Assembly (NCBI RefSeq): GCF_900090105.1
Contig: NZ_FMDM01000005.1
Location: 248,001-312,000 of the forward strand
Length of the DNA stretch: 64,000 bases
Origin: Micromonospora humi
GTDB lineage: Bacteria; Actinomycetota; Actinomycetes; Mycobacteriales; Micromonosporaceae
Reading direction: 5' to 3'
The translations under genes and the position numbers were made by a program. The notes under the pieces are model-generated. The model was not told where the DNA came from and did not search any database. It worked only from the letters and a program-made list of their open reading frames with translations. Shown here piece after piece: positions 32,278 to 40,504 of this stretch. The number at the start of each line of letters is the position of its first letter. Within the stretch, counting starts at the first letter, position 1.

Positions 32278-33258
32278 ATGAGCGACGACCGTCGGGAGCC
32301 ACCAGCCGGCGACGCGGACCCGACCGGGGCGGTGCCGCCGGATCGGAGTGCCGACACCACCCGAGCCGTGCCGCCCGACCGTGCCGCCGACCCGGACGCG
32401 ACGAGGGCCATCCCCCGTGATGCGGCCGGCGGCGGGAACGACGCGGACGCCACCCGGGCGATGCCGCGCGGCGCGGCCGGTGGAGAGGACGCGGACGCCA
32501 CGAGGGCGATGCCCCGCGACGCGGACGCCACGAGGGCGATGCCGGGTGACCGTGGCGGGGACGCGACGGGGGTCCAGCCCGGCGGGGCGGGCGACGACGC
32601 CACCCGGCCGCTGCCCGGTGGCACCTCGCGGCCCCTCGACGCCACCAGCCGGCAGGAGCCGGTCGGCGGTGGGGCCTGGTCGGGGCGGGCCGGGGTGCCG
32701 CCGCCGCGGCCGGCCGGCTACCCGGAGCCGGGCGCCGAATGGTACGGCGACGAGCAGGCCGGCCGCCGCTGGTGGATGCCGATCCTGCTGGGCGTCCTCG
32801 CCCTGGTCCTGATCGGGTTGATCGCGCTCGGGGTCTGGCTGGCGCTGCGGGCCGCGGACCGCGACTCCGGGCCGGGCACGTCGCCGTCGGCGGTGCCGAG
32901 CACCTCCGCGCCGACGAGCGCCGCGCCGACGAGCGCGTCGCCGAGCAGTTCGCCGCCGAGCACGCCGCCGACCACGACGGCGGCGGCCGAGGTGCCGATG
33001 CCGCCACTGGTGGGGCTCCCGGAGTCGGCCGCCCGGGCGGCACTGGACCGGCTCGGTATCGACTACCGGGTGCAGCGCCGGCCGTCGGACCGGCCGGCCG
33101 GCACGGTGGTCGCCACGGATCCGGAGGCCGGTTACTCCGTGGGTGAGGGGGAGCGGGTCACCCTCGTGGTGGCCGAGCCGGCGGCACCCACCACCGGGGC
33201 GCCGACGACCGCGCGGACCACCTCGGGCTCCACGCCGACCACCACCGCGACCCCCTGA
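32278..33258 (+). CDS. PASTA-domain membrane protein with DATRAMP repeat N-terminus
   Basis: A 326-residue protein. The N-terminal 125 residues are acidic and repetitive, with DATRA(M/I/V)P(R/G) recurring about seven times (TTRAVP, DATRAIPRD, DATRAMPRG, DATRAMPRD, DATRAMPGD). A Trp-rich border (RRWWMPILL) leads into one membrane helix at about 172-195, then a Ser/Thr/Pro-rich linker and one PASTA module (PMPPLVGLPESAARAALDRLGIDYRV). The Thr residues in DATRAMP are plausible targets of the Ser/Thr kinases in the window, since FHA/PASTA systems use such sites. ATG 32278 has GGGGAAGGA upstream. The role is unknown; a substrate or adaptor role is speculation. Confidence 0.78.
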   Translation: MSDDRREPPAGDADPTGAVPPDRSADTTRAVPPDRAADPDATRAIPRDAAGGGNDADATRAMPRGAAGGEDADATRAMPRDADATRAMPGDRGGDATGVQPGGAGDDATRPLPGGTSRPLDATSRQEPVGGGAWSGRAGVPPPRPAGYPEPGAEWYGDEQAGRRWWMPILLGVLALVLIGLIALGVWLALRAADRDSGPGTSPSAVPSTSAPTSAAPTSASPSSSPPSTPPTTTAAAEVPMPPLVGLPESAARAALDRLGIDYRVQRRPSDRPAGTVVATDPEAGYSVGEGERVTLVVAEPAAPTTGAPTTARTTSGSTPTTTATP

Positions 33259-33261
33259 CGG

Positions 33262-33696
33262 TCACCACTGGCGTCGGCGGGTGCCGACCAGGCCGAGCCC
33301 GGCCAGCGAGATGGCGAGTCCGAGCAGCCCGGTGTAGAAGAGCGACCGGCCGGGTTCGATCGGGTCGCCGGCCGGCTCGGCGAGCGAGCCGTCCCCGGCG
33401 CCGACGCCTGCCGTACCGGTCGGGGGCGCGGCCTCGGCGGCGCCTGCCACCGGCTCGTCCTCGTCCTCACCCGGTCCGGATTCGTCCGGTGCGGTTCCGA
33501 CGCCCGCGCGGGCGTCGTCCCCGGCCACGGTGATCTCCGGGGCGGGCACGGGTTCGGCCAACTGCTGGGTGGCGGAGAAGGCCGGGTGGCGGACCACGAG
33601 CGCGAGCGCGGTGGCGACCCCGAGGAATACGAGGAGCCCGAGGGCGTAGCCGATGCGGGACCGACGGTGCCGCCGCGCGGCGGGCAGTTTGACCAT
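33262..33696 (-). CDS. Two-helix membrane or wall-anchored hypothetical protein
   Basis: A 144-residue protein. Residues about 13-32 form an N-terminal hydrophobic segment (IGYALGLLVFLGVATALALV), the middle is acidic and Pro/Gly-rich (APDESGPGEDEDEPVAG), and the C-terminus has a second helix (LFYTGLLGLAISLAGLGLVG) followed by TRRRQW. The C-terminal helix and basic end are sorting-signal-like, but no LPxTG is seen. ATG 33696 has AGGGA upstream; ATG 33702 is an alternative. It ends 3 nt after the convergent PASTA gene stop. No function known. Confidence 0.6.
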   Translation of the reverse strand: MVKLPAARRHRRSRIGYALGLLVFLGVATALALVVRHPAFSATQQLAEPVPAPEITVAGDDARAGVGTAPDESGPGEDEDEPVAGAAEAAPPTGTAGVGAGDGSLAEPAGDPIEPGRSLFYTGLLGLAISLAGLGLVGTRRRQW

Positions 33697-33800
33697 GACC
33701 ATCCCTGGTTCAGGGTCCGGGGCGCGCGGGGTGGAACGTGCCGGGGTGGGCGTACCGATTCTATGGCGACGGCACGCCCACCCGGCCGGGAATCGTGAGG

Positions 33801-34088
33801 TCAGCCCACCCGGACCGGAGTCCGTGCGATCGGCCGCCGGGCGGTGCGGACGGTGTGCTGCCGAGGGACCGGTGCGGCCTGGACCTGCCGCAGCCCCTCC
33901 TGCTGTACGAAGATCGACCGTCGGTTGACCGCGTCCCCCGCCGCGTTCAACTCGTAGCCGTCGAGCCAGAGCCAACCGTCGTAGGTCGGCCAGTCGAGTA
34001 CCCGGATCACCCGGAACATGATCGGTCGGAGGAACTGGACACTCGCCGCGCGCGTCACGTGCAGTACGTCACCGGAGCGGGGAAGCAC
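33801..34088 (-). CDS. Conserved small hypothetical protein near the XRE/DUF397 module
   Basis: A 95-residue protein beginning VLPRSGDVLHVTRAASVQFLRPIMFRVIRVLDWPTYDGWLWLDGYELN. GTG 34088 is chosen because AGGAGCC lies just upstream; a longer frame extends to 34313 but has no ribosome site and its sequence looks non-coding. The Trp/Tyr-rich middle is recognisable from actinobacterial hypothetical proteins that sit beside XRE/DUF397 genes. The last 25 residues are basic. No domain name can be given with confidence. Confidence 0.65.
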   Translation of the reverse strand: MLPRSGDVLHVTRAASVQFLRPIMFRVIRVLDWPTYDGWLWLDGYELNAAGDAVNRRSIFVQQEGLRQVQAAPVPRQHTVRTARRPIARTPVRVG

Positions 34089-34636
34089 ATGGGCTCCTGG
34101 GAAGGTTCGGCCGGCGGCGGGGCCGGCGAGGCTGAACGGGGGTCGGGTGCGGTCCGGTGACGGGGGTTCTGCCTCGTGGACCGACGGTCGGTGGGTCGGT
34201 GCTGGTCGGGCCGTACCCGCGGTGGCGGACCGCCACCCGACCATCACCCGGCTGCTCCCGGTTACCGCTCCCGCCGCCGCAGCCGAGCCGGCGTGCAGCG
34301 GCGGGGTCTTCATTCCGGTGCAGGTCTCACGGCGCGGGACGGCTCCCCTCCGGCCGTCCCGCGAACCGTGGTGTCACCACGCCCGGAGATCAACCGAAGA
34401 CGGTGAGTAACCCGTGCCATACGGACAGAGTGCATCAGCGACGTGCGTCATGCAAGTTGCACGTCGACTTTTGCCGATAGGTGAGCGGGACACGTGAACG
34501 GGACGCTTGAAGCCTCAGGTGTCGGGGCGGCACACTGGACGCCGGTTCCGCCCGTCGCGGCCGGTCGACGACCGGCACCACCCCCGCCGCGAACGCTTGC
34601 CCGCCGGCCCCCGCAGCCGCGTACCGAGGAGTGCTC
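34089..34636. promoter_or_regulatory. 548-bp intergenic region with hairpin and operator-like dyads
   Basis: No convincing gene was found. A strong hairpin CGCGGGACGG/CCGTCCCGCG (34333-34342 with 34354-34363, 11-nt loop) lies mid-way. Near the XRE gene, GACGTGC/GCACGTC (34440-34446 with 34459-34465) encloses the odd palindrome TGCAA-G-TTGCA (34451-34461), which overlaps a TTGCAC -35-like box (34457-34462). This nested dyad is a good candidate operator for the XRE regulator. The remaining sequence shows nothing recognisable. Confidence 0.55.
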
Positions 34637-35518
34637 GTGAGCGAACGGCGCAGCCCGACCATCCGCCGGCGCCGTCTCGGGGCCGAACTCCGCCGGCAAC
34701 GGGAGGCGGCCGGCATCACCATAGAGGCGGTCGCCGAGCAACTGGAGTGCTCGGCGTCGAAGGTCTCTCGCATCGAGACCGGGCACACCACCGCGACGCC
34801 CCGCGACGTGCGGGACATGCTCCGCATCTACGGGGTGGTCGGCGCGGAGAGCGACGAGCTGGTGCAGATCGCCCGGGAGGCGCGGCAGAAGGGCTGGTGG
34901 CACCCCTACAGCACGGTGCTCGTCGGCGCGTACGTCGGGCTGGAGGCCGCCGCCAGCTCGATCCGGGCGTACGAACAGCAGGTCGTGCCGGGCCTGCTGG
35001 AGACCGAGGAGTACGCCGGGGCGATGATCCGCGCCGCCCGGCCGGACTTCACCGCCGATCAGATCGAACAACGGGTGCGTGTCCGACTGGGCCGTCAGTC
35101 GTTGTTGACGCAGGACGATCCGGTCGATCTGTGGGTGGTGCTCGATGAGGCGGTGCTGAGCCGGCCGGTTGGCGGCGACGCGGTCATGCGTGGTCAGCTC
35201 AAGCGGTTGGTGGAGGTGGCCGAACTGCCGAACGTGACGGTGCAGGTCCTGCCCTTCGAGGTGGGCGCGCACGCCGGCATGGACGGGACCTTCACGATTC
35301 TCAGCTTCCCCGAACCTAGTGATCCGGATGTCGTGTACGCGGAGAACGCCACGGGTGGGCTCTTCCTGGAGAAGAGCGACGAACTGCAGAAGTACAGCTT
35401 CATCTTCGATCACATTCGAGCAGCGGCCATACGACCGGAGGAGTCCGTCGCACACATCGCGAAACTGGCAGAGGAGCCGCTGTGGAAATGGCGACCAAGG
35501 AGTTCCCCGTGGACCTGA
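34637..35518 (+). CDS. XRE-family regulator with DUF5753 domain
   Basis: A 293-residue regulator with an XRE helix-turn-helix at about 12-66 (LGAELRRQREAAGITIEAVAEQLECSASKVSRIETGHTTATP) followed by a DUF5753 ligand-type domain (GWWHPYSTVLVGAYVGLEAAASSIRAYEQQVVPGLLETEEYA, then VQVLPFEVGAHAGMDGTFTILSF). GTG 34637 has GAGGAG five nt upstream. The DUF397 gene starts inside its last codons. These pairs abound in actinobacteria and some act in development or antibiotic control (WhiJ-like). Confidence 0.93.
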   Translation: MSERRSPTIRRRRLGAELRRQREAAGITIEAVAEQLECSASKVSRIETGHTTATPRDVRDMLRIYGVVGAESDELVQIAREARQKGWWHPYSTVLVGAYVGLEAAASSIRAYEQQVVPGLLETEEYAGAMIRAARPDFTADQIEQRVRVRLGRQSLLTQDDPVDLWVVLDEAVLSRPVGGDAVMRGQLKRLVEVAELPNVTVQVLPFEVGAHAGMDGTFTILSFPEPSDPDVVYAENATGGLFLEKSDELQKYSFIFDHIRAAAIRPEESVAHIAKLAEEPLWKWRPRSSPWT

Positions 35519-35709
35519 CGCAGGCGACGTGGTTCAAGAGCTCGAAGAGCGGGCCGAACTGCGACAACTGCGTGGAGGTCGCTTACGTGACCGGGGCGGT
35601 CGGCGTCCGGGACTCGAAGGACAAGGCCGGCCCGGCCCTGGTCTTCGCCCCGGGTGACTGGCACGCCTTCGTCGCCGGCGCCAGGGGCGAGGGCTTCGGC
35701 CGGAGCTGA
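35482..35709 (+). CDS. DUF397 small protein paired with XRE regulator
   Basis: A 75-residue DUF397 protein: ATWFKSSKSGPNCDNCVEVAYVTGAVGVRDSKDKAGPALVFAPGDWHAFVAGAR is diagnostic. GTG 35482 is chosen with GAGGAG five nt upstream, giving a 37-nt overlap with the XRE gene; ATG 35488 is possible. DUF397 proteins are thought to antagonise the partner XRE regulator as toxin-antitoxin-like or anti-regulator pairs, but this is not proven for this copy. A terminator follows. Confidence 0.93.
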   Translation: MEMATKEFPVDLTQATWFKSSKSGPNCDNCVEVAYVTGAVGVRDSKDKAGPALVFAPGDWHAFVAGARGEGFGRS

Positions 35710-35727
35710 TCGGCACCACCCGAGCAA

Positions 35728-35759
35728 GGTCCCGCCCGGCAGCGTCGCCGGGCGGGACC
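35728..35759 (+). terminator. Terminator after DUF397 gene
   Basis: A perfect 13-bp stem (35728-35740 with 35747-35759), 6-nt loop and a following GTTTCGT lie 19 nt after the stop. Confidence 0.88.
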
Positions 35760-35860
35760 GTTTCGTCCGCCCGCACCGCCGGAGGCCGTCACCCGTCGCC
35801 AGTTCCGCTCCGCCTCGTTGAACCGCACGGATCGGCAACCGAACGAGGCAGGCGAGACGG

Positions 35861-36265
35861 ATGACGACGATCGGTTCAGAGAATCTCACCAACGGCCCGG
35901 GCAAGCCGGAGCGGTTCGGTGGCAAGTACCGCGGCGCGCGCCGGGACACCGTCCTGACCGAGGTGGTCTCCGGTGACGGCGAGGAACTCGCCGGCCGGGA
36001 CGCGGGCGCACCGGAGCAGCCCGCCCCGGCGCTGTCCCTGCCGTCGCTCGACCCGAACCCGCTCACCGAGCCGTCCTTCCCGCCCAGCGGGTGGCCCGTG
36101 GAGCAGCAGGAGTCCCTGGTGGACCATCCGCTGCTGCGCGGGCTGCTGCTGGAGTTGCCCCCGAAGGGCAGCGTGCCCCCGCCCGGCTGGCTGGACCGGT
36201 GGTTCGAGGCGACCCGGGCGATCCTGGAACTGCTATACGTGCAGGGCGCGAGCCGGACGCGCTGA
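35861..36265 (+). CDS. Hypothetical acidic/proline-rich protein
   Basis: A 134-residue soluble protein starting MTTIGSENLTNGPGKPERFGGKYRGARRDTVLTEVVSGDGEEL, with a Pro-rich centre and a C-terminal helical part (LLRGLLLELPPKGSVPPPGWLDRWFEATRAILELLY). It has no signal or membrane segment. Its 3' end overlaps the convergent membrane gene by 33 nt. No family recognised; the coding call rests on the start context and an even codon pattern. Confidence 0.55.
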   Translation: MTTIGSENLTNGPGKPERFGGKYRGARRDTVLTEVVSGDGEELAGRDAGAPEQPAPALSLPSLDPNPLTEPSFPPSGWPVEQQESLVDHPLLRGLLLELPPKGSVPPPGWLDRWFEATRAILELLYVQGASRTR

Positions 36266-36835
36266 CACCGCGCCGGCCGGCGGCATCGCCCGCTCGGCGA
36301 GCCGGTTGTGCCGCAGCGCGTGGCGTACCCCGATCGCGGCGACACCGAGCACCGCGACGGTGATCGCCGGCCCGGCCACGCCCGGCGCGGCGAACAGGTC
36401 GAGCCCGACGGCCGGAAGCACCGCCGCGAGCACCGCGAGCGCTGTCGCGTGGAGCGGCAGCGCGATCAGCGGATGTGCGGCGGCCGCCCGCAGCCCGTGC
36501 GGCGCCGGGGTGCCCGGCGCGGTGGTGAAGGCGCCGGCACCGGTCCGCAGCCGCCGGACCCGGCGTACCGTGCAGGCGGCCACGAGCGCGGCCGGGACCG
36601 CCGCGACGGCGAGCCCGGCGGCGGCCCGGTCCAGCGCCGTGTCGCCGGCGCTCTGCAGGCCCGCACCCAGGGCCGCCGCGGTGAGCGCGAGGCCGGTCAG
36701 CACCAGGGCGGACAACCATCCGGTACGCCGGCGCAGCGCCCGGGCGCGGTCCAGCCCGGGCAGGCCCTCCGCCGTCAGGGCGGCGGCCAGCCAGACGGCG
36801 GCGACGGGGAGCAGCACGGCGAGACGGTCATCCAT
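36233..36835 (-). CDS. Hypothetical multi-pass membrane protein
   Basis: A 200-residue protein with four or five hydrophobic segments (LAVLLPVAAVWLAAALTA, LSALVLTGLALTAAALGAGL, AGLAVAAVPAALVAACTV, LHATALAVLAAVLPAVGL, ITVAVLGVAAIGV) and positively charged loops (RARALRRRTGW, VRRVRRLRTG). ATG 36835 is used. Similar small membrane proteins are frequent in actinobacteria without known function. It is convergent with, and overlaps, the upstream hypothetical gene. Confidence 0.6.
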   Translation of the reverse strand: MDDRLAVLLPVAAVWLAAALTAEGLPGLDRARALRRRTGWLSALVLTGLALTAAALGAGLQSAGDTALDRAAAGLAVAAVPAALVAACTVRRVRRLRTGAGAFTTAPGTPAPHGLRAAAAHPLIALPLHATALAVLAAVLPAVGLDLFAAPGVAGPAITVAVLGVAAIGVRHALRHNRLAERAMPPAGAVSARPARALHV

Positions 36836-36920
36836 GGGCCCAGCCTTGCCCAGTTCGGCGTCCGCCGAATCCGGGACGGCACCCGGATCGACCCGGAACG
36901 TTCTCCCGTAGGGGACGTCG

Positions 36921-37727
36921 TCAGACGTCGAACGTGGCGGGCCGCTCGGTGGCCGGCGGCGGTGGGGTGGCCCTCCACAGGCCGGTCTTCTGCGCCGCCA
37001 GCCGGGCGAGGTAGGCCGGGTTGAGGATGACGTACCGACGCCACAGCCGCTTCGGCTCCAGGCCGAGCCGCCAGAACCACTCCAGCCCGGCCCGCTGCAT
37101 CCACGGTGGCGGGTTGCGCAGCAGCCCGGCGTGGTAGTCGAACGCCGCCCCGACGGCCATCAGCGGCATGTCCAGCAGGGGCCGCATCGCGTACGCGAAG
37201 ACCTCCTGCCGGGGGCAGCCCAGCCCGACCAGGACGAGGCGGGCGCCGCTGCCACGGATCCGGTCGGCGATCTCGGCGTCCTCCCCCGGGGTGGCGGCCC
37301 GGAACTTGGACGGCTCGACGCCGGCGATCTTCAGCGCGGGGAACTTGCGCTCCAGCGCCGGGATCAGCCGGGCCAGGGTCTCCTCGGTGGAGCCGTAGAG
37401 GTAGACGGGCAGCCCCTCGTCGGCGAACCGGGCCAGCACCCGCAGGGTCAGCTCCGGGCCGTAGACGCGGTCGGTGAGGCCGGCGCCGTGCAGCAGGTTG
37501 AGCGCCCAGCGCACCGGCTGCCCGTCCGGGGTGACCACGTCGAACGCGTTGAGCCGGGCGTTGTGCGCCGGGTCGAGCACGCCGGTCATCACGCCGTGCA
37601 CGGCCAGCGCGGTCAGTGCCAGCGGGCGGCGCTCGCGGGCGGCGTCGACCACCGCCTCGGTGGCCCGGGCGTAGTCGGTGGCGTCGACCCCGACGCCGAG
37701 CACGTTGCGCTTGGTGTCGCCGGTCAT
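36921..37727 (-). CDS. WecG/TagA/CpsF-family glycosyltransferase
   Basis: A 268-residue GT-family 26 glycosyltransferase that adds a sugar (ManNAc-like in TagA/WecG) to a lipid-linked intermediate on the cytoplasmic face. Visible motifs are [47 protein letters not shown] and the family signature [19 protein letters not shown], then [11 protein letters not shown] and [30 protein letters not shown] 37727 overlaps the stop of the epimerase gene by 4 nt, so the two are translated together, most likely making a cell-surface polysaccharide or teichoic-acid-like polymer. Confidence 0.9.
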   Translation of the reverse strand: MTGDTKRNVLGVGVDATDYARATEAVVDAARERRPLALTALAVHGVMTGVLDPAHNARLNAFDVVTPDGQPVRWALNLLHGAGLTDRVYGPELTLRVLARFADEGLPVYLYGSTEETLARLIPALERKFPALKIAGVEPSKFRAATPGEDAEIADRIRGSGARLVLVGLGCPRQEVFAYAMRPLLDMPLMAVGAAFDYHAGLLRNPPPWMQRAGLEWFWRLGLEPKRLWRRYVILNPAYLARLAAQKTGLWRATPPPPATERPATFDV

Positions 37728-38797
37728 GCCTTCGGCACCCACTTGTCGACGTTCGCCTCGTGGATCTCGCGGAGGATCATCGGCACGTCGTAGGTGATCT
37801 TCCAGGCCGGGTAGTGCTCCTCGAACCGGGCCATGCTGCTGACGTACCACTGGTGGTCGCCGGTGCGGGCCTGCTCGACGTAGTTGATCTGCGCCTCGCG
37901 ACCGGTGATCTCCTGGGCGATCCGGAACGCCTCGATGTGCGAGGTGTTCGAGTGCCGGCCGCCGCCGAGGTTGTAGACCTGGGCGGAGCGCGGCTCCCGG
38001 AAGAACGCCTCGAACGCGGTGAGCACGTCGTGGGAGTGGATCGCGTCCCGGACCATCTTCCCCTTGTAGCCGAAGAGGTTGTACGTCCGGCCCTCCATCA
38101 CGCACCGCATCAGGTACGCCAGGAAGCCGTGCAGTTCGGCGGCGGAGTGCGCCGGGCCGGTCAGCGTGCCGCCCCGGAAGCAGGCGGTCTTCATGTCGAA
38201 GTAGCGGCCGTACTCCTGGACCATCACGTCGGCGGCGACCTTCGAGGCGCCGAAGATCGAGTGCAGCGACTCGTCGATCGACATGTCCTCGGTGATGCCG
38301 CCGTACCAGTGGTGGTCCTCGGGCAGCTCGTAGCGGGTCTCCAGCTCGATCAGCGGCAGCGTGTTCGGCCGGTCGCCGTAGACCTTGTTGGTGGAACAGT
38401 GGATGAACGGCGCGTCGATCGCGTGTCGCCGGGTGTTCTCCAGCACGTTGAGCGTGCCGCCGGCGTTGACGTCGAAGTCGGTGTAGGGCTCCTTGGCGGC
38501 CCAGTCGTGACTCGGCTGGGCGGCGCTGTGGATCACCACGGCGATGTCCCGGCCGTAGCGGGCGAACACCTTCTCCAGGCCGTCGCGGTCCCGGATGTCC
38601 ACCGGGTGGTGGGTGTAGGCCGGCCCGAGGTCGGCGGCGAGCCGGTCCAGGCTCCAGGCGGTCGAGCCGTCCTCACCGAAGAAGTACCGGCGCATGTCGT
38701 TGTCGATGCCGACCACGTCGAGGCCGAGGGCGGCGAAGTGCCGGGCCGCCTCGGAGCCGATCAGACCGCCGGAACCGGTCACCAACGCGACACTCAC
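37724..38797 (-). CDS. NAD-dependent epimerase/dehydratase (extended SDR)
   Basis: A 357-residue extended short-chain dehydrogenase. The Rossmann motif is [29 protein letters not shown] follows, and the substrate part includes [15 protein letters not shown]. The expected YxxxK catalytic motif reads FGASK here, with Phe in place of Tyr. GTG 38797 is chosen because AGGAG is six nt upstream; an ATG at 38815 is possible. It resembles CDP-paratose/tyvelose epimerase-type proteins, which act on nucleotide sugars. It is translationally coupled to the WecG-like transferase, so the sugar made is probably used by that enzyme. Confidence 0.83.
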   Translation of the reverse strand: MSVALVTGSGGLIGSEAARHFAALGLDVVGIDNDMRRYFFGEDGSTAWSLDRLAADLGPAYTHHPVDIRDRDGLEKVFARYGRDIAVVIHSAAQPSHDWAAKEPYTDFDVNAGGTLNVLENTRRHAIDAPFIHCSTNKVYGDRPNTLPLIELETRYELPEDHHWYGGITEDMSIDESLHSIFGASKVAADVMVQEYGRYFDMKTACFRGGTLTGPAHSAAELHGFLAYLMRCVMEGRTYNLFGYKGKMVRDAIHSHDVLTAFEAFFREPRSAQVYNLGGGRHSNTSHIEAFRIAQEITGREAQINYVEQARTGDHQWYVSSMARFEEHYPAWKITYDVPMILREIHEANVDKWVPKA

Positions 38798-38904
38798 ACG
38801 CCACTCCTGGTCCATGGGAGGCAGGGAAACTCTCGGAGCATAGCGTGACGTCCGGTACGCCCCGATACGGCGCGAGGGCCCCGCATCCCGCGGAGCCCTC
38901 GTTC

Positions 38905-38990
38905 TGGTGGGGATGGGGGGAGTTGAACCCCCACGTCCTTTCGGACACACGGACCTGAACCGTGCGCGTCTGCCATTCCGCCACATCCCC
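38905..38990 (-). tRNA. tRNA-Leu (anticodon CAG)
   Basis: A class II tRNA on the minus strand, 5' end at 38990. The acceptor stem GGGGATG/CATCCCC closes perfectly, the anticodon stem CACGG/CCGTG holds the loop TTCAGGT with anticodon CAG, the long variable arm GTCCGAAAGGAC is present, and the T arm is GGGGG-TTCAACT-CCCCC. The 3' CCA (38907-38905) is encoded. It reads CUG, the commonest Leu codon in this GC-rich genome. It lies just upstream of and divergent from fhaA, an arrangement also known next to mycobacterial fhaA. Confidence 0.96.
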
Positions 38991-39226
38991 GTGGCACGAC
39001 CCGGAACACCATATCGCATCCCTCGCCCGCCCTCTGCGGCCGGTGTCGGGACCTATTACGCTGTCCACTGGTCACGCCACGAACGGTCACCGCTCGTGGC
39101 GGGCGAAACTGTAGCACGCTCGCGGGCCTGGTCACGAACGGGCCGACGGCAGCCGGCCGAGCGGCGTGTGAGCTGCGGAGGCGGTGTCCGGATACCATCA
39201 TTGCCTCGGGACCCGAGGAGGAGCCG

Positions 39227-40006
39227 GTGAGCGTGCTGCAACGCTTCGAGAAGCGTCTGGAAGGCCTGGTCGAGGGGGCCTTCGCCAAGGTCTTCAAAGG
39301 GGTGGTCCACCCCGTGGAGATCCTCAACGCCATGCAGCGGGAGGCCGAGGCGCACAAGGCGATCCTGGCCGGTGGGCGCACGTTGGTGCCCAACCGCTAC
39401 GTGATCGATCTCTCGCCCTACGACCACAGTCGGTTGGCGCCGTACGCCGCCGCGCTGGCCCAGGAACTGGCCCAGTCGCAGGCGGAGTTCATCGGCGAGC
39501 AGGCCTGGACGGTCTACGGCGACGTGATCGTCGAGGTCGAGCGTGGTGAGGGGCTGGACACCGGCATGTTCCGGGTGACCGCCGAGGTCTACACCGGCGG
39601 CGACGTCGCGCCGGTCTCCGCGCCCGGCGGCTACGACCAGGGCGGCGGTTACGACGCCGGCCCGGCCTACCCGTCCTACGACCAGGGCGGCGGCTACGGC
39701 CCCCCGCCCGGGCACGGCGGCGGTCGCAACGTGCGGCTGGTCTCCGGCGACGGCCGCACCTACCCGTTGCAGATGGGCTCGACCGTGATCGGCCGCGGTG
39801 ACCAGGCCAACCTGCGCCTGCCCGACGTCGGGATCTCCCGGCGGCACGCCCGGCTCGACTTCGACGGCGGCCAGGTCGTGCTGACCGACCTGGGGTCCAC
39901 CAACGGCACGATGGTCAACGGCCAGCGGGTCTCGGCGGTGGCCCTCAACCCCGGCGACATGATCCAGCTCGGCACCACGACGCTGACCTTCCGCGTGGAC
40001 GGCTGA
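39227..40006 (+). CDS. fhaA: FHA-domain protein FhaA (DUF3662-FHA)
   Basis: A 259-residue regulatory protein. The N-terminal DUF3662 domain spans about 1-120 (VLQRFEKRLEGLVEGAFAKVFKGVVHPVEILNAMQREAEAHK); a Gly/Tyr linker with repeats GGYDQGGGYD spans about 127-165; and the C-terminal FHA domain covers about 170-259 with GRGDQANLRLPDVGISRRHARLDF and TDLGSTNGTMVNG. FHA domains bind phosphothreonine made by PknA/PknB. In mycobacteria FhaA controls peptidoglycan synthesis through MurJ; the same is likely here. GTG 39227 has GAGGAGGAG upstream. It is first in the seven-gene operon running to pknB. Confidence 0.95.
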   Translation: MSVLQRFEKRLEGLVEGAFAKVFKGVVHPVEILNAMQREAEAHKAILAGGRTLVPNRYVIDLSPYDHSRLAPYAAALAQELAQSQAEFIGEQAWTVYGDVIVEVERGEGLDTGMFRVTAEVYTGGDVAPVSAPGGYDQGGGYDAGPAYPSYDQGGGYGPPPGHGGGRNVRLVSGDGRTYPLQMGSTVIGRGDQANLRLPDVGISRRHARLDFDGGQVVLTDLGSTNGTMVNGQRVSAVALNPGDMIQLGTTTLTFRVDG

Positions 40007-40012
40007 TCCCCG

Positions 40013-40504
40013 TTGCCGGAGCTCGTCATCACCGTCGCCCGGTTCGGGTTCCTGATCCTGCTGTGGATCTTCGTCTTCACGGTGGTCGGCGTGATCCGCC
40101 GGGACCTCTTCGCGGGGGCCCGGTCGGGTCGGCTGGTGGCCGCGCCACGGGGGGTCGGCGCGTCGACCAGCCAGCCGCCGAGCGGCAAGCCGGCGAAGGT
40201 CAAGCGAGGTCGCGCCGCCCACCAGATGGTGGTCACCGCCGGTCAGTTGGCCGGCACCCGGATCACCCTCGGGGAGGCCCAGATCACCATCGGTCGGGCG
40301 GAGGACTCCACCCTGGTGATCACCGACGACTACGCCTCGGCCCGACACGCCCGGCTGGTCCCGCGCGACGGGCAGTGGTACGTGGAGGACCTCGGATCGA
40401 CTAACGGCACCTACCTCGATCGCGCTAAGGTCACCGGACCAACCCCCGTCCCCCTCGGCGTGCCGATCCGGATCGGCCGCACTTCCCTCGAATTACGGCC
40501 ATGA
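40013..40504 (+). CDS. fhaB: FHA-domain membrane protein FhaB/FipA
   Basis: A 163-residue protein with an N-terminal membrane helix (VITVARFGFLILLWIFVFTVVGVI) followed by a basic linker and a C-terminal FHA domain (ITIGRAEDSTLVITDDYASARHARL, EDLGSTNGTYLD). TTG 40013 is the only start that fits, 6 nt after fhaA. The stop overlaps the ATG of pstP by 4 nt. In mycobacteria the homologue binds phosphorylated proteins and links FtsZ/FtsQ at the septum; here the role is by conserved gene order. Confidence 0.93.
   Translation: MPELVITVARFGFLILLWIFVFTVVGVIRRDLFAGARSGRLVAAPRGVGASTSQPPSGKPAKVKRGRAAHQMVVTAGQLAGTRITLGEAQITIGRAEDSTLVITDDYASARHARLVPRDGQWYVEDLGSTNGTYLDRAKVTGPTPVPLGVPIRIGRTSLELRP

Noticed and set aside
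34157..34480. Possible 107-codon plus-strand gene in the 548-bp gap
   Set aside because: No ribosome site, arginine/serine/proline-rich composition and no resemblance to any family.
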